Shown in pieces: positions 17,430-27,752 of a stretch of 64,000 bases of DNA. The notes beneath the pieces were generated by a model. That model saw only the letters and a program-made list of their open reading frames with translations, made no database searches and was not told the DNA's origin. The stretch lies in NCBI RefSeq assembly GCF_030865425.1, contig NZ_JAVFCB010000004.1, forward strand, positions 62,001-126,000. The letters run 5' to 3'. Position 1 is the stretch's first letter; every line of letters starts with the position of its first letter. The stretch is from Microbacterium capsulatum. GTDB lineage: Bacteria > Actinomycetota > Actinomycetes > Actinomycetales > Microbacteriaceae. A program made the position numbers and the translations under genes.

Positions 17430-18590
17430 TCAGGCGTCGTCGAGCGGGCCCAGCCAGGCGGTCGCGGCGGTCGAGTGCGCCGACTCCGGATCCGAGGGGT
17501 GGAACGCGCCGGCCAGCACATCGCGGTAGATCCGGGACAGCTCGTTGCGGGAGAAGTAGGAGCCGCCGCCCGCGACGAGCATCGCCTCGTCGGCGACCTG
17601 CTTGGCCATCGTCACGGAGCGGTGCTTCAGGCCCGACAGCAGGGTGAACCAGCGCGGGCCGTGGTCGGCGAGCGTGTCGACGTCGCGCGCGAGGGCGGCG
17701 ATCTGCGGCGGCAGGGCGTCGTAGGCGAGGCCCATCGACGCGACCCGCCAGCGGATGTCCGGATCCTGGCTGTAGCTCGCGCCGGTGCGCTTGGATCGCC
17801 GGCTCTTCGCGGTCTCCACGGCGAGGTCGAGCGCCCGGCGGGCGATGCCGGTGTAGACGGAGGCGAGCAGGATCTCGAACACGCTGAAGATGCCGAAGAC
17901 GATCGGATCCGGGTTGGGGCCGGGATCGATCCGGCGGACGATGTGCGCGTCCTCGGCGGTCGCGCCGTTCAGCCGGGTGGTGCGGCTCTGCGTGCCGCGC
18001 ATGCCGAGGGTGTCCCAGTCGTCGGAGGTCGTGACGGCGTCGGTGCGCTCGACGAACGCGAACACGAGCTTCGGCGCGTCCTCGCTCGTCGTGTCGAGGC
18101 CGTGCAGCCCGAGCATCGTCCACACCGGGGCGAGGGAGGTGAAGATCTTGGTGCCGGTGAAGGAGTAGCCGCCGTCGCCGGTCGGCGCGGCGTCGGTGTC
18201 GCTGCCGAAGAGGACGAGATCGTTCCCGCCCTCGCTGATCCCGAACGCGAACACCTCGCCGCGCACCGCGCCGTCCTGCACGAACCCGAGCCCCGGCACG
18301 CCGCGATCCGAGAACACCTTCGCGACCCCGGTCCAGACGAGGTGCATGTTGATCGCGAGCGCCGTCGCGGGCGCCGCCTCGGCGAGCCGCTGCTGCAGGA
18401 GCGCGGCCTGCTCGAGCCCGAGCCCCGCACCGCCCCGCTCGGCGGGAACGAGGATCGACAGGTACCCGGCGTCGCGGAGCTCGTCCAGATCCTGCTGCGG
18501 GAACGTGTTCTCGAGGTCGTGGATCGGCGCGCGCTCGCGGATCCTCTCCAGCAGGTCGTCGGGCAGGAAAGCGGAGGGATCGAACGCCAT
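17430..18590 (-). CDS. Acyl-CoA dehydrogenase-like flavoprotein
   Basis: A 386-residue protein with the three-domain acyl-CoA dehydrogenase layout: an N-terminal helical part, a beta middle (FGISEGGNDLVLFGS, FTGTKIFTSLAP) and a C-terminal four-helix domain. Relatives include true acyl-CoA dehydrogenases and flavin-dependent monooxygenases of the DszC/SfnB type; I cannot place a catalytic Glu with certainty, so both remain open. It lies 32 bp from the MFS gene that precedes it on the same strand and is probably in an operon with it. Confidence 0.82.
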   Translation of the reverse strand: MAFDPSAFLPDDLLERIRERAPIHDLENTFPQQDLDELRDAGYLSILVPAERGGAGLGLEQAALLQQRLAEAAPATALAINMHLVWTGVAKVFSDRGVPGLGFVQDGAVRGEVFAFGISEGGNDLVLFGSDTDAAPTGDGGYSFTGTKIFTSLAPVWTMLGLHGLDTTSEDAPKLVFAFVERTDAVTTSDDWDTLGMRGTQSRTTRLNGATAEDAHIVRRIDPGPNPDPIVFGIFSVFEILLASVYTGIARRALDLAVETAKSRRSKRTGASYSQDPDIRWRVASMGLAYDALPPQIAALARDVDTLADHGPRWFTLLSGLKHRSVTMAKQVADEAMLVAGGGSYFSRNELSRIYRDVLAGAFHPSDPESAHSTAATAWLGPLDDA

Positions 18591-18622
18591 GGGGAGAGCT
18601 TAGTTCGGCGGCGGCCGGGCGG

Positions 18623-19834
18623 TCAGGGCAGCGTGACCGCCTCGGTGTCCGGGATCGGGGCGGCGTCGCGGCCGCGGAGGTCGGGGAACGCGCGCACGAA
18701 CGCGACCGAGACGACGAGGGCTGCGGCGGCGAACAGGGTCGCGGTGAGGTAGGCGCCGACGGGGGAGCCCGTGCCGTCGATGAGGAAGCCGGCGATCGCG
18801 GATCCCGCGGCCGCGCCGATGAGCTGGCCGGTGCCGACCCAGCCGAACGCCTCCGCGGTCTCGGAGAACTTCACGCTCGCGGAGGTGATCGCGAAGAGCA
18901 CGGCGAGCGCGGGTGCGATCCCGACGCCGGCGGCGATGAGCGTACCGCCGAGCCAGAACACGTTGAGCGAGACCATCGTCAGTGCAAGGCCGACCGTGAC
19001 GATCACGAGCCGTCGCGCCATCGCCCACGGTCCGATCGGCACCGTGCCCGAGGCGAGGCCGCCGACGAGGCTGCCCACCGAGAACACCGCCAGCACGAGG
19101 CCGGCCGAAAGTCCTCCCTCGTTGAAGGTCCGCACCACGCCGACCTCGACCGCGGCGCAGCTGCCGATGAGGAGGAAGCCGATCACGGTGGCCAGCAGCA
19201 CCGGCGGCTTGAGCACGACGGCCCCGAAGCCGCGACGGCTGCGGGGGATCCGCACGCGTCCGACCTCGGGGGAGAGGATGAACCACGCGCCGCCCGCGAC
19301 GAGCACTCCCGCGACCAGGAGCAGTCCCGTCACCGTGCCCAGCTGCGTGGACACGATCGTGATGAGCACGGGCGCGACGATCCAGATGATCTCCTGCAGT
19401 GACGCGTCGAGGGAGAACAGCGGCGTCAGATGCGCGGCGTTCACGAGCTTGGGGTAGATGGTGCGCACTGCGGACTGGATCGGCGGCGTGGAGAGTCCGG
19501 CGACGAGCCCGAGCGCCATGTACCCGGGGAGGGGCAGCCGCAGGAGGGCGAGGCCGAGGAACGCGAGCACGCAGACCGAGAGCGTCAGCGTGAGCACGCG
19601 GCGCATGCCCCAGCGGCCCATCCAGCGGCTCGTGATCGGGCCGGCGACGGCCTGGCCCACCGAGGAGGCGGCGAGCACGAGGCCCGCGGCGCCGTACGAG
19701 CCGGTCGCGTGCTCGATGTGCAGCAGGATCGCGAGGCTCGACATGCCGTTCGGGAAGCGCGCGGTCAGCTGAGCGGCGATGATCCGCCCCACCCCGTGCG
19801 TGCGCAGCAGCTCCCTGTATCCCGATCCGGCCAC
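18623..19834 (-). CDS. MFS transporter
   Basis: A 403-residue major facilitator with 12 candidate membrane segments. The loop 2-3 motif reads SRWMGRWGMRRVL, and the second half repeats as GGLASGTVPIGPWAMARRL. Its profile fits drug or metabolite exporters, with no substrate signature. It is first in a possible operon with the flavoprotein and aminotransferase genes, and divergent from nrdH across 400 bp. Confidence 0.88.
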   Translation of the reverse strand: MAGSGYRELLRTHGVGRIIAAQLTARFPNGMSSLAILLHIEHATGSYGAAGLVLAASSVGQAVAGPITSRWMGRWGMRRVLTLTLSVCVLAFLGLALLRLPLPGYMALGLVAGLSTPPIQSAVRTIYPKLVNAAHLTPLFSLDASLQEIIWIVAPVLITIVSTQLGTVTGLLLVAGVLVAGGAWFILSPEVGRVRIPRSRRGFGAVVLKPPVLLATVIGFLLIGSCAAVEVGVVRTFNEGGLSAGLVLAVFSVGSLVGGLASGTVPIGPWAMARRLVIVTVGLALTMVSLNVFWLGGTLIAAGVGIAPALAVLFAITSASVKFSETAEAFGWVGTGQLIGAAAGSAIAGFLIDGTGSPVGAYLTATLFAAAALVVSVAFVRAFPDLRGRDAAPIPDTEAVTLP

Positions 19835-20055
19835 GGACCCACGTTACCGGTCGGGATGCTCCGGATGCGGGGGCCTCGGAGGCGCGTCCGGGACGCCTCC
19901 GGTGCGACACGCCGACGACACGCCGGAGGGCGGATTCCACAGCCTGGGGAATGTCGGAGGCCCCTCCTAGCGTCGCTTCTGTGGACGGATCCTCCGAGGT
20001 CGTTCCCGACCCGCGGGAAATCGCGGTTCGGGAGGCCGGCGAGCCTCTCGCCGGG
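19835..20055. other. Left part of the 400-bp MFS-nrdH divergent region
   Basis: No credible gene: short open frames here have no ribosome sites or family-like residues. It presumably holds the promoter of the MFS gene. The right part (20056-20234) carries the nrd control sites listed separately. Confidence 0.5.
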
Positions 20056-20108
20056 TGTGGACAAGACCGTGGAGAACCTGTGGTGAACCGGTGGAGAGCG
20101 GTGGAAAA
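20056..20108. promoter_or_regulatory. Helically phased cluster of five DnaA-box-like 9-mers
   Basis: TGTGGACAA (20056) is the exact complement of the actinobacterial DnaA box TTGTCCACA. It is followed by CGTGGAGAA (20068), TGTGGTGAA (20079), GGTGGAGAG (20090) and GGTGGAAAA (20100), all in one orientation and 10-12 bp apart, so they face one side of the helix. They lie directly upstream of the nrdHIEF promoter region. DnaA control of RNR genes is established in E. coli; here it is inferred. Confidence 0.55.
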
Positions 20109-20172
20109 CTACAAGGATGTAACTACTACCCCTTGTGGTCGACCCGAATGTCTGTCCCTATATGTAGTATTG
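20107..20172. promoter_or_regulatory. Probable NrdR-box and promoter region of nrdHIEF
   Basis: Two AT-rich, partly palindromic patches, CTACAAGGATGTA (20109-20121) and CCCTATATGTAGTATT (20157-20172), interrupt very GC-rich DNA about 65-125 bp before nrdH. The second resembles actinobacterial NrdR boxes (its complement contains CTACATATAG) and overlaps a possible -10. NrdR is the usual RNR repressor. A CCCGGC/GCCGGG hairpin follows at 20177-20206 in the leader. Confidence 0.5.
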
Positions 20173-20234
20173 AAGTCCCGGCGGGGCCTCCTGCCCGACA
20201 GCCGGGTTCTGAGGGGAAAGAAGAGGCGTAATAC

Positions 20235-20468
20235 ATGTCCATCACGGTCTACACCAAGCCCTCCTGCGTGCAGTGCAACGCGACCTACCGCGCGCTCGAC
20301 GCGAAGGGCATCGAGTACGAAGTGCACGACGTCTCCGAAGACGCTGCGGCGCTCGAGCACGTGAAATCGCTCGGATACCTGCAGGCGCCGGTCGTCGTCA
20401 CCGACGAGGACCACTGGTCCGGATTCCGCCCGGACAAGATCGACGAGCTCGCCGCCCGTCTCGCATAA
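20235..20468 (+). CDS. nrdH: NrdH glutaredoxin-like redoxin
   Basis: A 77-residue thioredoxin-fold protein that reduces the class Ib ribonucleotide reductase. The redox motif CVQC is at 11-14, and the C-terminal WSGFRPDKI is diagnostic of NrdH rather than glutaredoxin. AAGAAGAGG precedes the ATG. First gene of nrdHIEF. Confidence 0.96.
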   Translation: MSITVYTKPSCVQCNATYRALDAKGIEYEVHDVSEDAAALEHVKSLGYLQAPVVVTDEDHWSGFRPDKIDELAARLA

Positions 20469-20489
20469 CCGTCCTGAGGGGGCGCCCGC

Positions 20490-20930
20490 ATGAACGCCGC
20501 CATCGCGACCGCCGCGCCGCTGCTGGTCTACTTCTCGAGCATCTCGGGCAACACCGCCCGATTCGTCGAGAAGCTGAGCCTTCCGGCGCGGCGGATCCCG
20601 TTGCACAGCACCGAGGAGCCGCTCGTCGTCGATGAGCCCTTCGTGCTGATCACGCCGACCTACGGCGGCGGGCAGGGGCGCGGCGAGGAGAAGGGCGCAG
20701 TACCCAAGCAGGTCATCCGGTTCCTCAACGACGAGCGCAACCGGCGATACATCCGCGGCGTGATCGCCGCAGGCAACACCAACTTCGGCGAGTCGTTCTG
20801 CGCCGCCGGAGACATCATCAGCCGCAAGTGCCACGTGCCGCACTTGTACCGGCTCGAACTCTTCGGCACACAGGACGACGTCGCTCGGGTGACCGGCGGA
20901 TTGGAACGATGGTGGAAGCAGCAGCAGTGA
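20490..20930 (+). CDS. nrdI: NrdI flavodoxin-like RNR maturase
   Basis: A 146-residue flavodoxin-like protein that supplies oxidant to build the dimanganese-tyrosyl radical cofactor of NrdF. The FMN phosphate loop reads [12 protein letters not shown], and ITPTYGGG and the loop [15 protein letters not shown] are typical. The ATG at 20490 follows a GAGGGGGCG. Its end overlaps the start of nrdE by 22 bp, so the two are translationally coupled. Confidence 0.95.
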   Translation: MNAAIATAAPLLVYFSSISGNTARFVEKLSLPARRIPLHSTEEPLVVDEPFVLITPTYGGGQGRGEEKGAVPKQVIRFLNDERNRRYIRGVIAAGNTNFGESFCAAGDIISRKCHVPHLYRLELFGTQDDVARVTGGLERWWKQQQ

Positions 20931-23071
20931 AGGAAGAAGCGGCCTTCAAGGTCAACGCGGCGTACGAGGGCATGGACTATCACGCCCTGAACGCGATGCT
21001 GAACCTGTACGACGCGAACGGGCAGATCCAGTTCGACGCCGACAAGCGCGCGGCGCGGGAGTACTTCCTGCAGCACGTGAACCAGAACACGGTGTTCTTC
21101 CACTCGCTCAAGGAGCGCCTCGACTACCTCGTCGAGAAGGAGTACTACGAGGGCGCGGTCCTGGCGAAGTACCCGTTCGAGTTCATCCAGAAGCTCAACG
21201 ACCTGGCCTACTCGAAGAAGTTCCGCTTCGAGACGTTCCTCGGTGCGTTCAAGTACTACACGAGCTACACGCTGAAGACCTTCGACGGCAAGCGTTACCT
21301 CGAGCGCTTCGAGGACCGCGTCGTGATGACCGCCCTCGCGCTCGCCGACGGCGACGAGAAGCTCGCGATCGCGCTCGTCGAGGAGATCATCTCCGGCCGC
21401 TTCCAGCCGGCGACCCCGACCTTCCTCAACGCCGGCAAGGCGCAGCGCGGCGAGCTCGTCAGCTGCTTCCTGCTGCGCATCGAGGACAACATGGAGTCGA
21501 TCGCCCGCGGCATCAACTCCGCCCTGCAGCTGTCCAAGCGCGGCGGCGGCGTGGCCCTGCTGCTGAGCAACATCCGCGAGTCGGGCGCCCCGATCAAGCA
21601 GATCGAGAACCAGTCCTCCGGCATCATCCCCGTGATGAAGCTCCTGGAGGACAGCTTCAGCTACGCCAACCAGCTCGGCGCGCGCCAGGGCGCGGGCGCG
21701 GTGTACCTGAACGCGCACCACCCCGACATCATGCGGTTCCTCGACACCAAGCGCGAGAACGCCGACGAGAAGATCCGCATCAAGACGCTGTCCCTCGGCG
21801 TCGTCGTGCCGGACATCACGTTCGAGCTCGCGAAGAACGACGAGGACATGTACCTCTTCTCGCCGTACGACGTCGAGCGCGTCTACGGCGTGCCTTTCGG
21901 CGACGTCTCGGTCACCGAGAAGTACCGCGAGATGGTCGACGACCCGCGGATCAAGAAGACCAAGATCAACGCGCGCGAGTTCTTCCAGACCCTCGCCGAG
22001 ATCCAGTTCGAGTCGGGCTACCCGTACATCATGTTCGAGGACACGGTGAACAAGGCCAACCCGATCAAGGGCCGGATCAACATGTCCAACCTGTGCAGCG
22101 AGATCCTGCAGGTCAACACCCCGACGACGTTCAACGAGGACCTGTCCTACGCCCAGATCGGCAAGGACATCTCGTGCAACCTCGGCTCGCTCAACATCGC
22201 CCTGACGATGGACGGAGGCGACCTCGCGCAGACCGTGGAGACCAGCATCCGCGCCCTCACCGCGGTGAGCGACCAGAGCCACATCGGCTCCGTGCGCTCG
22301 ATCGAGGACGGCAACGACCGCTCGCATGCGATCGGCCTGGGGCAGATGAACCTGCACGGCTACCTCGCCCGCGAGCACGTGTTCTACGGCTCCGAGGAGG
22401 GCGTCGACTTCACGAACATCTACTTCTACACGGTGCTCTTCCACGCGCTTCGGGCTTCCAACCGGATCGCCATCGAGCGCGGTGAGACGTTCGACGGATT
22501 CGCCGACTCGACGTACGCGTCCGGCACGTTCTTCGACAAGTACATCGACGAGGAGTGGGTGCCCGCGACCGACAAGGTCAAGGACATGTTCTCGGGCCAC
22601 CACATCCCGACGCAGGACGACTGGCGCGAGCTGAAGGCGTCCGTGCAGCAGCACGGCATCTACAACCAGAACCTGCAGGCGGTGCCGCCGACCGGATCCA
22701 TCTCCTACATCAACAACTCGACGAGCTCGATCCACCCGATCGCCGCGAAGATCGAGATCCGCAAGGAGGGCAAGCTCGGCCGCGTCTACTACCCGGCGGC
22801 GTTCATGACGAACGACAACCTGGAGTACTACGAGGACGCCTACGAGATCGGCTACGAGAAGGTCATCGACACGTACGCCGCGGCCACCCAGCACGTGGAC
22901 CAGGGCCTGTCGCTGACGCTGTTCTTCAAGGACACCGCCACCACCCGCGACATCAACAAGGCGCAGATCTACGCCTGGCGCAAGGGCATCAAGACGATCT
23001 ACTACATCCGCCTGCGGCAGATGGCGCTGGAGGGCACCGACATGACCGAGTGCGTCTCCTGCACGCTCTGA
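20909..23071 (+). CDS. nrdE: Class Ib ribonucleoside-diphosphate reductase, alpha subunit
   Basis: The 720-residue catalytic subunit reduces NDPs to dNDPs. Visible sites are the redox pair Cys186 (SCFLLR) and Cys423 (ISCNLGS), the N-x-C-x-E active site Asn394/Cys396/Glu398, and the C-terminal CVSC that exchanges with NrdH. There is no N-terminal ATP cone, as expected for class Ib. I chose ATG 20909; a GTG at 20927 in the same frame is a weaker option because no ribosome site precedes it. Confidence 0.96.
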   Translation: MVEAAAVKEEAAFKVNAAYEGMDYHALNAMLNLYDANGQIQFDADKRAAREYFLQHVNQNTVFFHSLKERLDYLVEKEYYEGAVLAKYPFEFIQKLNDLAYSKKFRFETFLGAFKYYTSYTLKTFDGKRYLERFEDRVVMTALALADGDEKLAIALVEEIISGRFQPATPTFLNAGKAQRGELVSCFLLRIEDNMESIARGINSALQLSKRGGGVALLLSNIRESGAPIKQIENQSSGIIPVMKLLEDSFSYANQLGARQGAGAVYLNAHHPDIMRFLDTKRENADEKIRIKTLSLGVVVPDITFELAKNDEDMYLFSPYDVERVYGVPFGDVSVTEKYREMVDDPRIKKTKINAREFFQTLAEIQFESGYPYIMFEDTVNKANPIKGRINMSNLCSEILQVNTPTTFNEDLSYAQIGKDISCNLGSLNIALTMDGGDLAQTVETSIRALTAVSDQSHIGSVRSIEDGNDRSHAIGLGQMNLHGYLAREHVFYGSEEGVDFTNIYFYTVLFHALRASNRIAIERGETFDGFADSTYASGTFFDKYIDEEWVPATDKVKDMFSGHHIPTQDDWRELKASVQQHGIYNQNLQAVPPTGSISYINNSTSSIHPIAAKIEIRKEGKLGRVYYPAAFMTNDNLEYYEDAYEIGYEKVIDTYAAATQHVDQGLSLTLFFKDTATTRDINKAQIYAWRKGIKTIYYIRLRQMALEGTDMTECVSCTL

Positions 23072-23082
23072 TCGTCCGCTGA

Positions 23083-24084
<1,002 letters not shown>

Positions 24085-24120
24085 GTCCCTGACTCGGCTG
24101 GCTGCCCGAAAGGGCTGATG

Positions 24121-24165
24121 AGAGGCGCGGATCCGCGAGATTTCGCGGATCCGGGCCTCTTTCGT
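24121..24165 (+). terminator. Rho-independent terminator after nrdF
   Basis: AGAGGC-CGGATCCGCGA pairs with TTCGCGGATCCG-GCCTCT across a 3-base loop, followed by TTCGTT. It ends 29 bp before the stop of the convergent MFS gene and could serve both strands. Confidence 0.85.
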
Positions 24166-24194
24166 TCTCCCCGCTTCGAGCGAGGATGCCGGCC

Positions 24195-25598
24195 TCAGGC
24201 CTTCACGCCGACCGCTTCGGCTCGTTCCGCGGCGGTCGGGATCTGCTCGATCCGGCCGAGCACGACGATGTAGAAGAAGAGACCCACCACCAGCATGATG
24301 CCGGCGACGAGGAACGCCCAGGCGAAGCTTCCGGTCAGCTGCACGATGAACCCGGTGACGATCGGAGCGGTCGTGCCGATGATGTTGTTCACGGTGTTCA
24401 TGACGGCTCCGGTGGCACCCACCGCTCCCTCCGGGGCGATCAGGGCGGGGAGGGAGTTGGTCACGCTGAACGCGATGGTGATGCCGGTCGTGCCCAGTGT
24501 GATCCACACCAGCGACCAGAAGAGGTCCTGCGTGAACGCGGTTCCGACGATCGTGGTCGCCAGCAGCATGCCGCTCACGATGAACACCCGGCGGACGGTC
24601 GTGCTGGACTTGCCGTTGCGGATCAGGCGATCCAGCCAGAAACCCGGCAGCAAGTACTGGACGATCACGGCGAACAGCCACGGGATCGCGGTGAAGAGAC
24701 CGGACTTGGCGACGTCCATGTGCATCTGGGACTGCAGGAAGCCCGGCAGCCAGGTGAGCAGCATCCACTGCACGTAGCCGGCGCATCCCAGGCCGAGCGA
24801 CATGCCCCACACCTTGCGCTGGCGAAGGATGTAGCCGATGTTGGCGAGCGGGTTCGGCCTCGGCGCGTCCTCGTGCTGGGCGCCTCCGGAGAGGATGTGG
24901 TCCAGCTCCGCGTCGCTCAGCTTGCCCCGGCGATTCATCTCCTTGGGGTCGCGGTAGCGGAAGAAGAAGACCGCCGTGTAGATGAGGCTGAGCGCGCCGA
25001 TGGTGATGAATGCGCCGCGCCATCCGAAGACGGCCACCGCGGCGCCGACGATCGGGAAGCCGATCACGTTGGACAGGCGCTGACCGCTGTCGAAGATCAC
25101 GGTGGCCAGCCCTCGCTCCGAGCGCGGGAACCAGTAGCTCGTGACCTTCATGGCGCCAGGGAAGATCGGCGCCTCGGCGAGGCCCAGGATCAGGCGGGCG
25201 ACGAGGAGCAGGCCCATGCCGCTGATCATGGCGGTGAGGAAGCAGGAGATCGCCCACAGCGTCGTCGCGGCACGCATCACCCACTTGATGCCGATCTTGT
25301 CCAGCAGCATGCCCATGGGGATCTGCATGAGGGCGTAGGACCAGCCGAAGCTGCCCAGGATGATGCCGATCTGGCCCTCGGTCAGGCCGAACTCCAGGCG
25401 CATGTCATGCTCGGCGACCGACATCGAGCTGCGGTCGATGTAGTTGATGAGCACGGCGAAGAACAGCAGGAAGCCGATGGACCAGCGGACCCAGCCGATC
25501 TTCCCGGCGCGGGGGACGATCGTCCCCGTCTGGGGAATCGTGGCGGCGGCGTTGTGGGAGGGGGAAGGTGCGGGATCGGGGGAAGGGACGGACGACAT
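24195..25598 (-). CDS. MFS anion:cation symporter (ACS) family carrier, hexuronate/glucarate type
   Basis: A 467-residue major facilitator with 12 candidate segments. Features resembling GudP/ExuT proteins are INYIDRSSMSVAEHDM in segment 1, SWSYALMQIPMGMLLDKIG-type loop 2-3, and PIFPGAMKVTSYWFPRSERG. The likely cargo is a sugar acid anion taken up with protons. GAGAGG precedes the ATG at 25598. A GGTATACC palindrome resembling UxuR/ExuR sites lies 132 bp upstream, which supports a hexuronate-type role. No catabolic genes are adjacent. Confidence 0.83.
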   Translation of the reverse strand: MSSVPSPDPAPSPSHNAAATIPQTGTIVPRAGKIGWVRWSIGFLLFFAVLINYIDRSSMSVAEHDMRLEFGLTEGQIGIILGSFGWSYALMQIPMGMLLDKIGIKWVMRAATTLWAISCFLTAMISGMGLLLVARLILGLAEAPIFPGAMKVTSYWFPRSERGLATVIFDSGQRLSNVIGFPIVGAAVAVFGWRGAFITIGALSLIYTAVFFFRYRDPKEMNRRGKLSDAELDHILSGGAQHEDAPRPNPLANIGYILRQRKVWGMSLGLGCAGYVQWMLLTWLPGFLQSQMHMDVAKSGLFTAIPWLFAVIVQYLLPGFWLDRLIRNGKSSTTVRRVFIVSGMLLATTIVGTAFTQDLFWSLVWITLGTTGITIAFSVTNSLPALIAPEGAVGATGAVMNTVNNIIGTTAPIVTGFIVQLTGSFAWAFLVAGIMLVVGLFFYIVVLGRIEQIPTAAERAEAVGVKA

Positions 25599-25982
25599 GA
25601 TGCGGAGACCTCTCTTGCTCGACGTCGAGTTGAGTCTGGACGCCCCGGTGCGGAGGGCGTTCGAGAACTGTAACCGGAGTCGAGAAACTTCCGCAATAAG
25701 GAAATCAAAATCCGCAGAATGAAATAATAGGTATACCAAAACAGGGTGCCGTTGGCTGGCATTGAGGGTCGAGGATGCCGAAGGCCGTCCATCGAGCGGG
25801 AATGTATTCCATAATCCGGAACCGCCATCGAGCGCGTTCCCTGTGGATCGGGCTGCTAGGGCCCGAGGCGGGAGGCCTGGACAACACGACACTTCTCGTC
25901 CTGTCAAGCCCCTACCGCTTCGACGGCGACCGGGAGATGGTGATCCTGCACGACATCCGGCTACCGAACGGAGGCACCCCTC
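25599..25982. other. 384-bp divergent region between the ACS carrier and DUF6458 gene
   Basis: I see no credible gene. The stretch 25676-25745 is markedly AT-richer than its surroundings and probably holds the carrier promoter and the GGTATACC operator. GGAGG at 25971 serves the DUF6458 gene. Confidence 0.5.
25728..25739. promoter_or_regulatory. GntR (UxuR/ExuR)-like operator
   Basis: TAGGTATACCAA is palindromic except for one outer base and matches the core of the TTGGTATACCAA sites used by FCD-GntR hexuronate regulators. It lies upstream of a hexuronate-type carrier. No GntR gene is in the window. Confidence 0.45.
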
Positions 25983-26186
25983 ATGGGCATGGGAGTTGGC
26001 ATCGTACTGTTCGTCGTCGGCGCGATCCTCGAGTTCGCGCTGCGCGTCACCGTGACATGGATCGACGTCCACCTCGTCGGCTACATCCTGATGATCGCCG
26101 GAGGAGTGGTCTTCCTCCTCAGCCTGATCCTGCTGCTCTCGCGCCGTCGGCACCCGAATGCGCAGAGCGAGGAGGACCTGCTCTGA
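25983..26186 (+). CDS. DUF6458-family small membrane protein
   Basis: A 67-residue protein with two hydrophobic segments (about 4-24 and 32-54) joined by a short polar turn and ending in an acidic tail. Its pattern VGAILEFAL...DVHLVGYILMIAGG matches actinobacterial DUF6458 proteins of unknown function. GGAGG lies 8 bases before the ATG. Followed by a hairpin terminator shared with the convergent gene. Confidence 0.8.
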   Translation: MGMGVGIVLFVVGAILEFALRVTVTWIDVHLVGYILMIAGGVVFLLSLILLLSRRRHPNAQSEEDLL

Positions 26187-26217
26187 GACCCGGGACCAGG
26201 ATCGGCCGGAGCTGAGA

Positions 26218-26258
26218 AGAGCCCGGATCCGCAGGCGTCCGCGGATCCGGGCTCCTCT
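26218..26258. terminator. Bidirectional hairpin terminator
   Basis: AGAGCCCGGATCCGC (26218-26232) pairs with GCGGATCCGGGCTC (26241-26254) around an 8-base loop. It lies between the convergent ends of the DUF6458 and SRPBCC genes. Confidence 0.75.
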
Positions 26259-26276
26259 CGTGCGTCATGTTCTGGC

Positions 26277-26711
26277 TCAGGAGGCCTCGACGACCTGTTT
26301 CAGGGTCTGCAGCAGCTGACTCCACATGCCCGACGAGTGCAGAGCCGCCTCTTCGCTCGGGTTGTTGTCCTGGGTCATGACGACGTGTGTGGTCGCATCG
26401 TCGCCGGACAGGGTGAACGCGAGGGTGTGATGGTTCTCCGGAAGGTCCGGTTCTCCGCTGAGCGGGCTGAAGTGCGTCAACCGGAGCAGCCGATCCGGTT
26501 CGAACGCGAGGATCTCGCCCCTGTCCTGGTAGCGCCTGCCCTCCCATTCGCCGCTCCACGTGATCGGGGACCCGAGCGCCCAGTCGGTGTGCACCTCGGC
26601 GCCGAACCACAGCTCCGGCGATCGGGCCGGATCCGTGAGCGCCGCCCAGACCTTCTCCGCCGGTGCTGCGATCTCGACCTCCGCGGTCGCGACATGATCC
26701 TCCGACGTCAT
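26277..26711 (-). CDS. SRPBCC/AHSA1-family protein
   Basis: A 144-residue START-like fold protein. The N-terminal strand VEIAAPAEKVWAALTDP and WSGEWEGRRYQDRGEILAFEPDRLL are typical of the AHSA1 (activator of Hsp90 ATPase-like) group, which bind hydrophobic ligands in a deep cavity; the ligand is unknown. GAAGGAGGC precedes the ATG at 26711, which settles the start. It follows the VOC gene by 28 bp and is probably co-transcribed with it, a pairing often seen in actinobacteria. Confidence 0.85.
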   Translation of the reverse strand: MTSEDHVATAEVEIAAPAEKVWAALTDPARSPELWFGAEVHTDWALGSPITWSGEWEGRRYQDRGEILAFEPDRLLRLTHFSPLSGEPDLPENHHTLAFTLSGDDATTHVVMTQDNNPSEEAALHSSGMWSQLLQTLKQVVEAS

Positions 26712-26739
26712 CTCCGCGCCTCCTTCGCCGCGCTCCGGG

Positions 26740-27123
26740 TCAGACCCGCGCGCTGTAGTCCGGCAGCTGCTGCAGGGTCCAGGTGTTGCCGTCGGGGTCG
26801 TCGAACGTGACGAAGCGGCCCCAGGCCAGCTCGTCGACGCCCTCGGCCTCTGCGCCCGCGTCACGCAGGTGCGCGAGGGCCTCGTCCGCGTCGGGGACGA
26901 CGACCTGGATCGTGTTCTGCTGACCGGGCTGGATCTCGGTGTGGCCGAGGCCCGTGCCGAACGCGATCGAGCACGCGGATCCGGGCGGGGTCATCTGCAC
27001 GAAGCGCAGGCCCTCCATGGGCGTCCGATCGTGGTCGGCGTGGAAGCCGATCCGCTCGTAGAACTCCTTCGCGCGATCGACGTCCGTCACCGGCACGAAG
27101 ATGAGTTCGATCTTCCAGTCCAT
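26740..27123 (-). CDS. VOC-superfamily (glyoxalase-like) protein
   Basis: A 127-residue vicinal-oxygen-chelate protein of two beta-alpha-beta-beta-beta halves: VPVTDVDRAKEFYERIGF, and later FVTFDDPDGNTWTLQQLP. Such proteins bind a metal and act as lyases, dioxygenases or resistance proteins; the substrate is not readable. It sits first in the pair with the SRPBCC gene. Confidence 0.88.
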   Translation of the reverse strand: MDWKIELIFVPVTDVDRAKEFYERIGFHADHDRTPMEGLRFVQMTPPGSACSIAFGTGLGHTEIQPGQQNTIQVVVPDADEALAHLRDAGAEAEGVDELAWGRFVTFDDPDGNTWTLQQLPDYSARV

Positions 27124-27268
27124 GCTCCACGCTCCTCCGCGGCGGAAGCATCTCTCCCACCAGGGACGACGCTACGCCGGGGCACCGACATTCCGGCCGG
27201 CGCACTGCGACACGGTGTGATGCCAGGGCGGGGTGCGCCGCTCCGTCCGTCGGACCGGTCCGCGCCGC

Positions 27269-27682
27269 TCACATGTCGTCGATCGCGATGGTGCCGCGGT
27301 CGGCGTGCCGGTGCACGACCTTCCATGCGCCGTCTTCGCGGCGGTACACCTGCGTCACCCGCAGCGCATACTCGCGCGGCGTGCCGTCGACGCCGACGGA
27401 CGTCAGCTCCCGGTGCACCGTGTAGGCGAAGTCGCCGCGTACGTCCGCCACCAGGAGCTCGATCCGGGTGGATGCCACGTCGGAGAACGTGCCGCCCAAG
27501 GCCCGGAAGACGTCGCGGGCCTCGTCCGCACCGAACGCCTCGTACCAGAGCCCGAGCAGACTGACCGGCTCCCTGGTCGACCACGTCTCGAGGCGGGGAG
27601 CGGCGTCGCCGCCATGGAGGGCGTCCTCCGCGGCGCGCCAGGTGGTGTCGAACCAGGCCAGGAACTCCTCGCGGTCGCTCAT
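27269..27682 (-). CDS. SnoaL/NTF2-like fold protein
   Basis: A 137-residue protein resembling the nuclear-transport-factor-2 fold used by DUF4440 and SnoaL-like proteins: helical N-terminus (FDTTWRAAEDALHGG), a loop, then strands ending YRREDGAWKVVHRHADRG. The ATG at 27682 gives a normal family length; an open frame to 27940 runs through the divergent promoter and is not used. Function unknown. It faces away from the DUF2252 gene. Confidence 0.75.
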   Translation of the reverse strand: MSDREEFLAWFDTTWRAAEDALHGGDAAPRLETWSTREPVSLLGLWYEAFGADEARDVFRALGGTFSDVASTRIELLVADVRGDFAYTVHRELTSVGVDGTPREYALRVTQVYRREDGAWKVVHRHADRGTIAIDDM

Positions 27683-27752
27683 GGCGTCATTCTTCTCCCG
27701 GAGGACGCAGACCGCTACAGGCCGATGTCCGCCCTCCGCGGCACAATGAGGC

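Noticed and set aside
25775..26215. Open frame of 146 codons upstream of and overlapping the DUF6458 gene
   Set aside because: No ribosome site or family-like sequence. It overlaps the better supported 25983-26186 gene in another frame.
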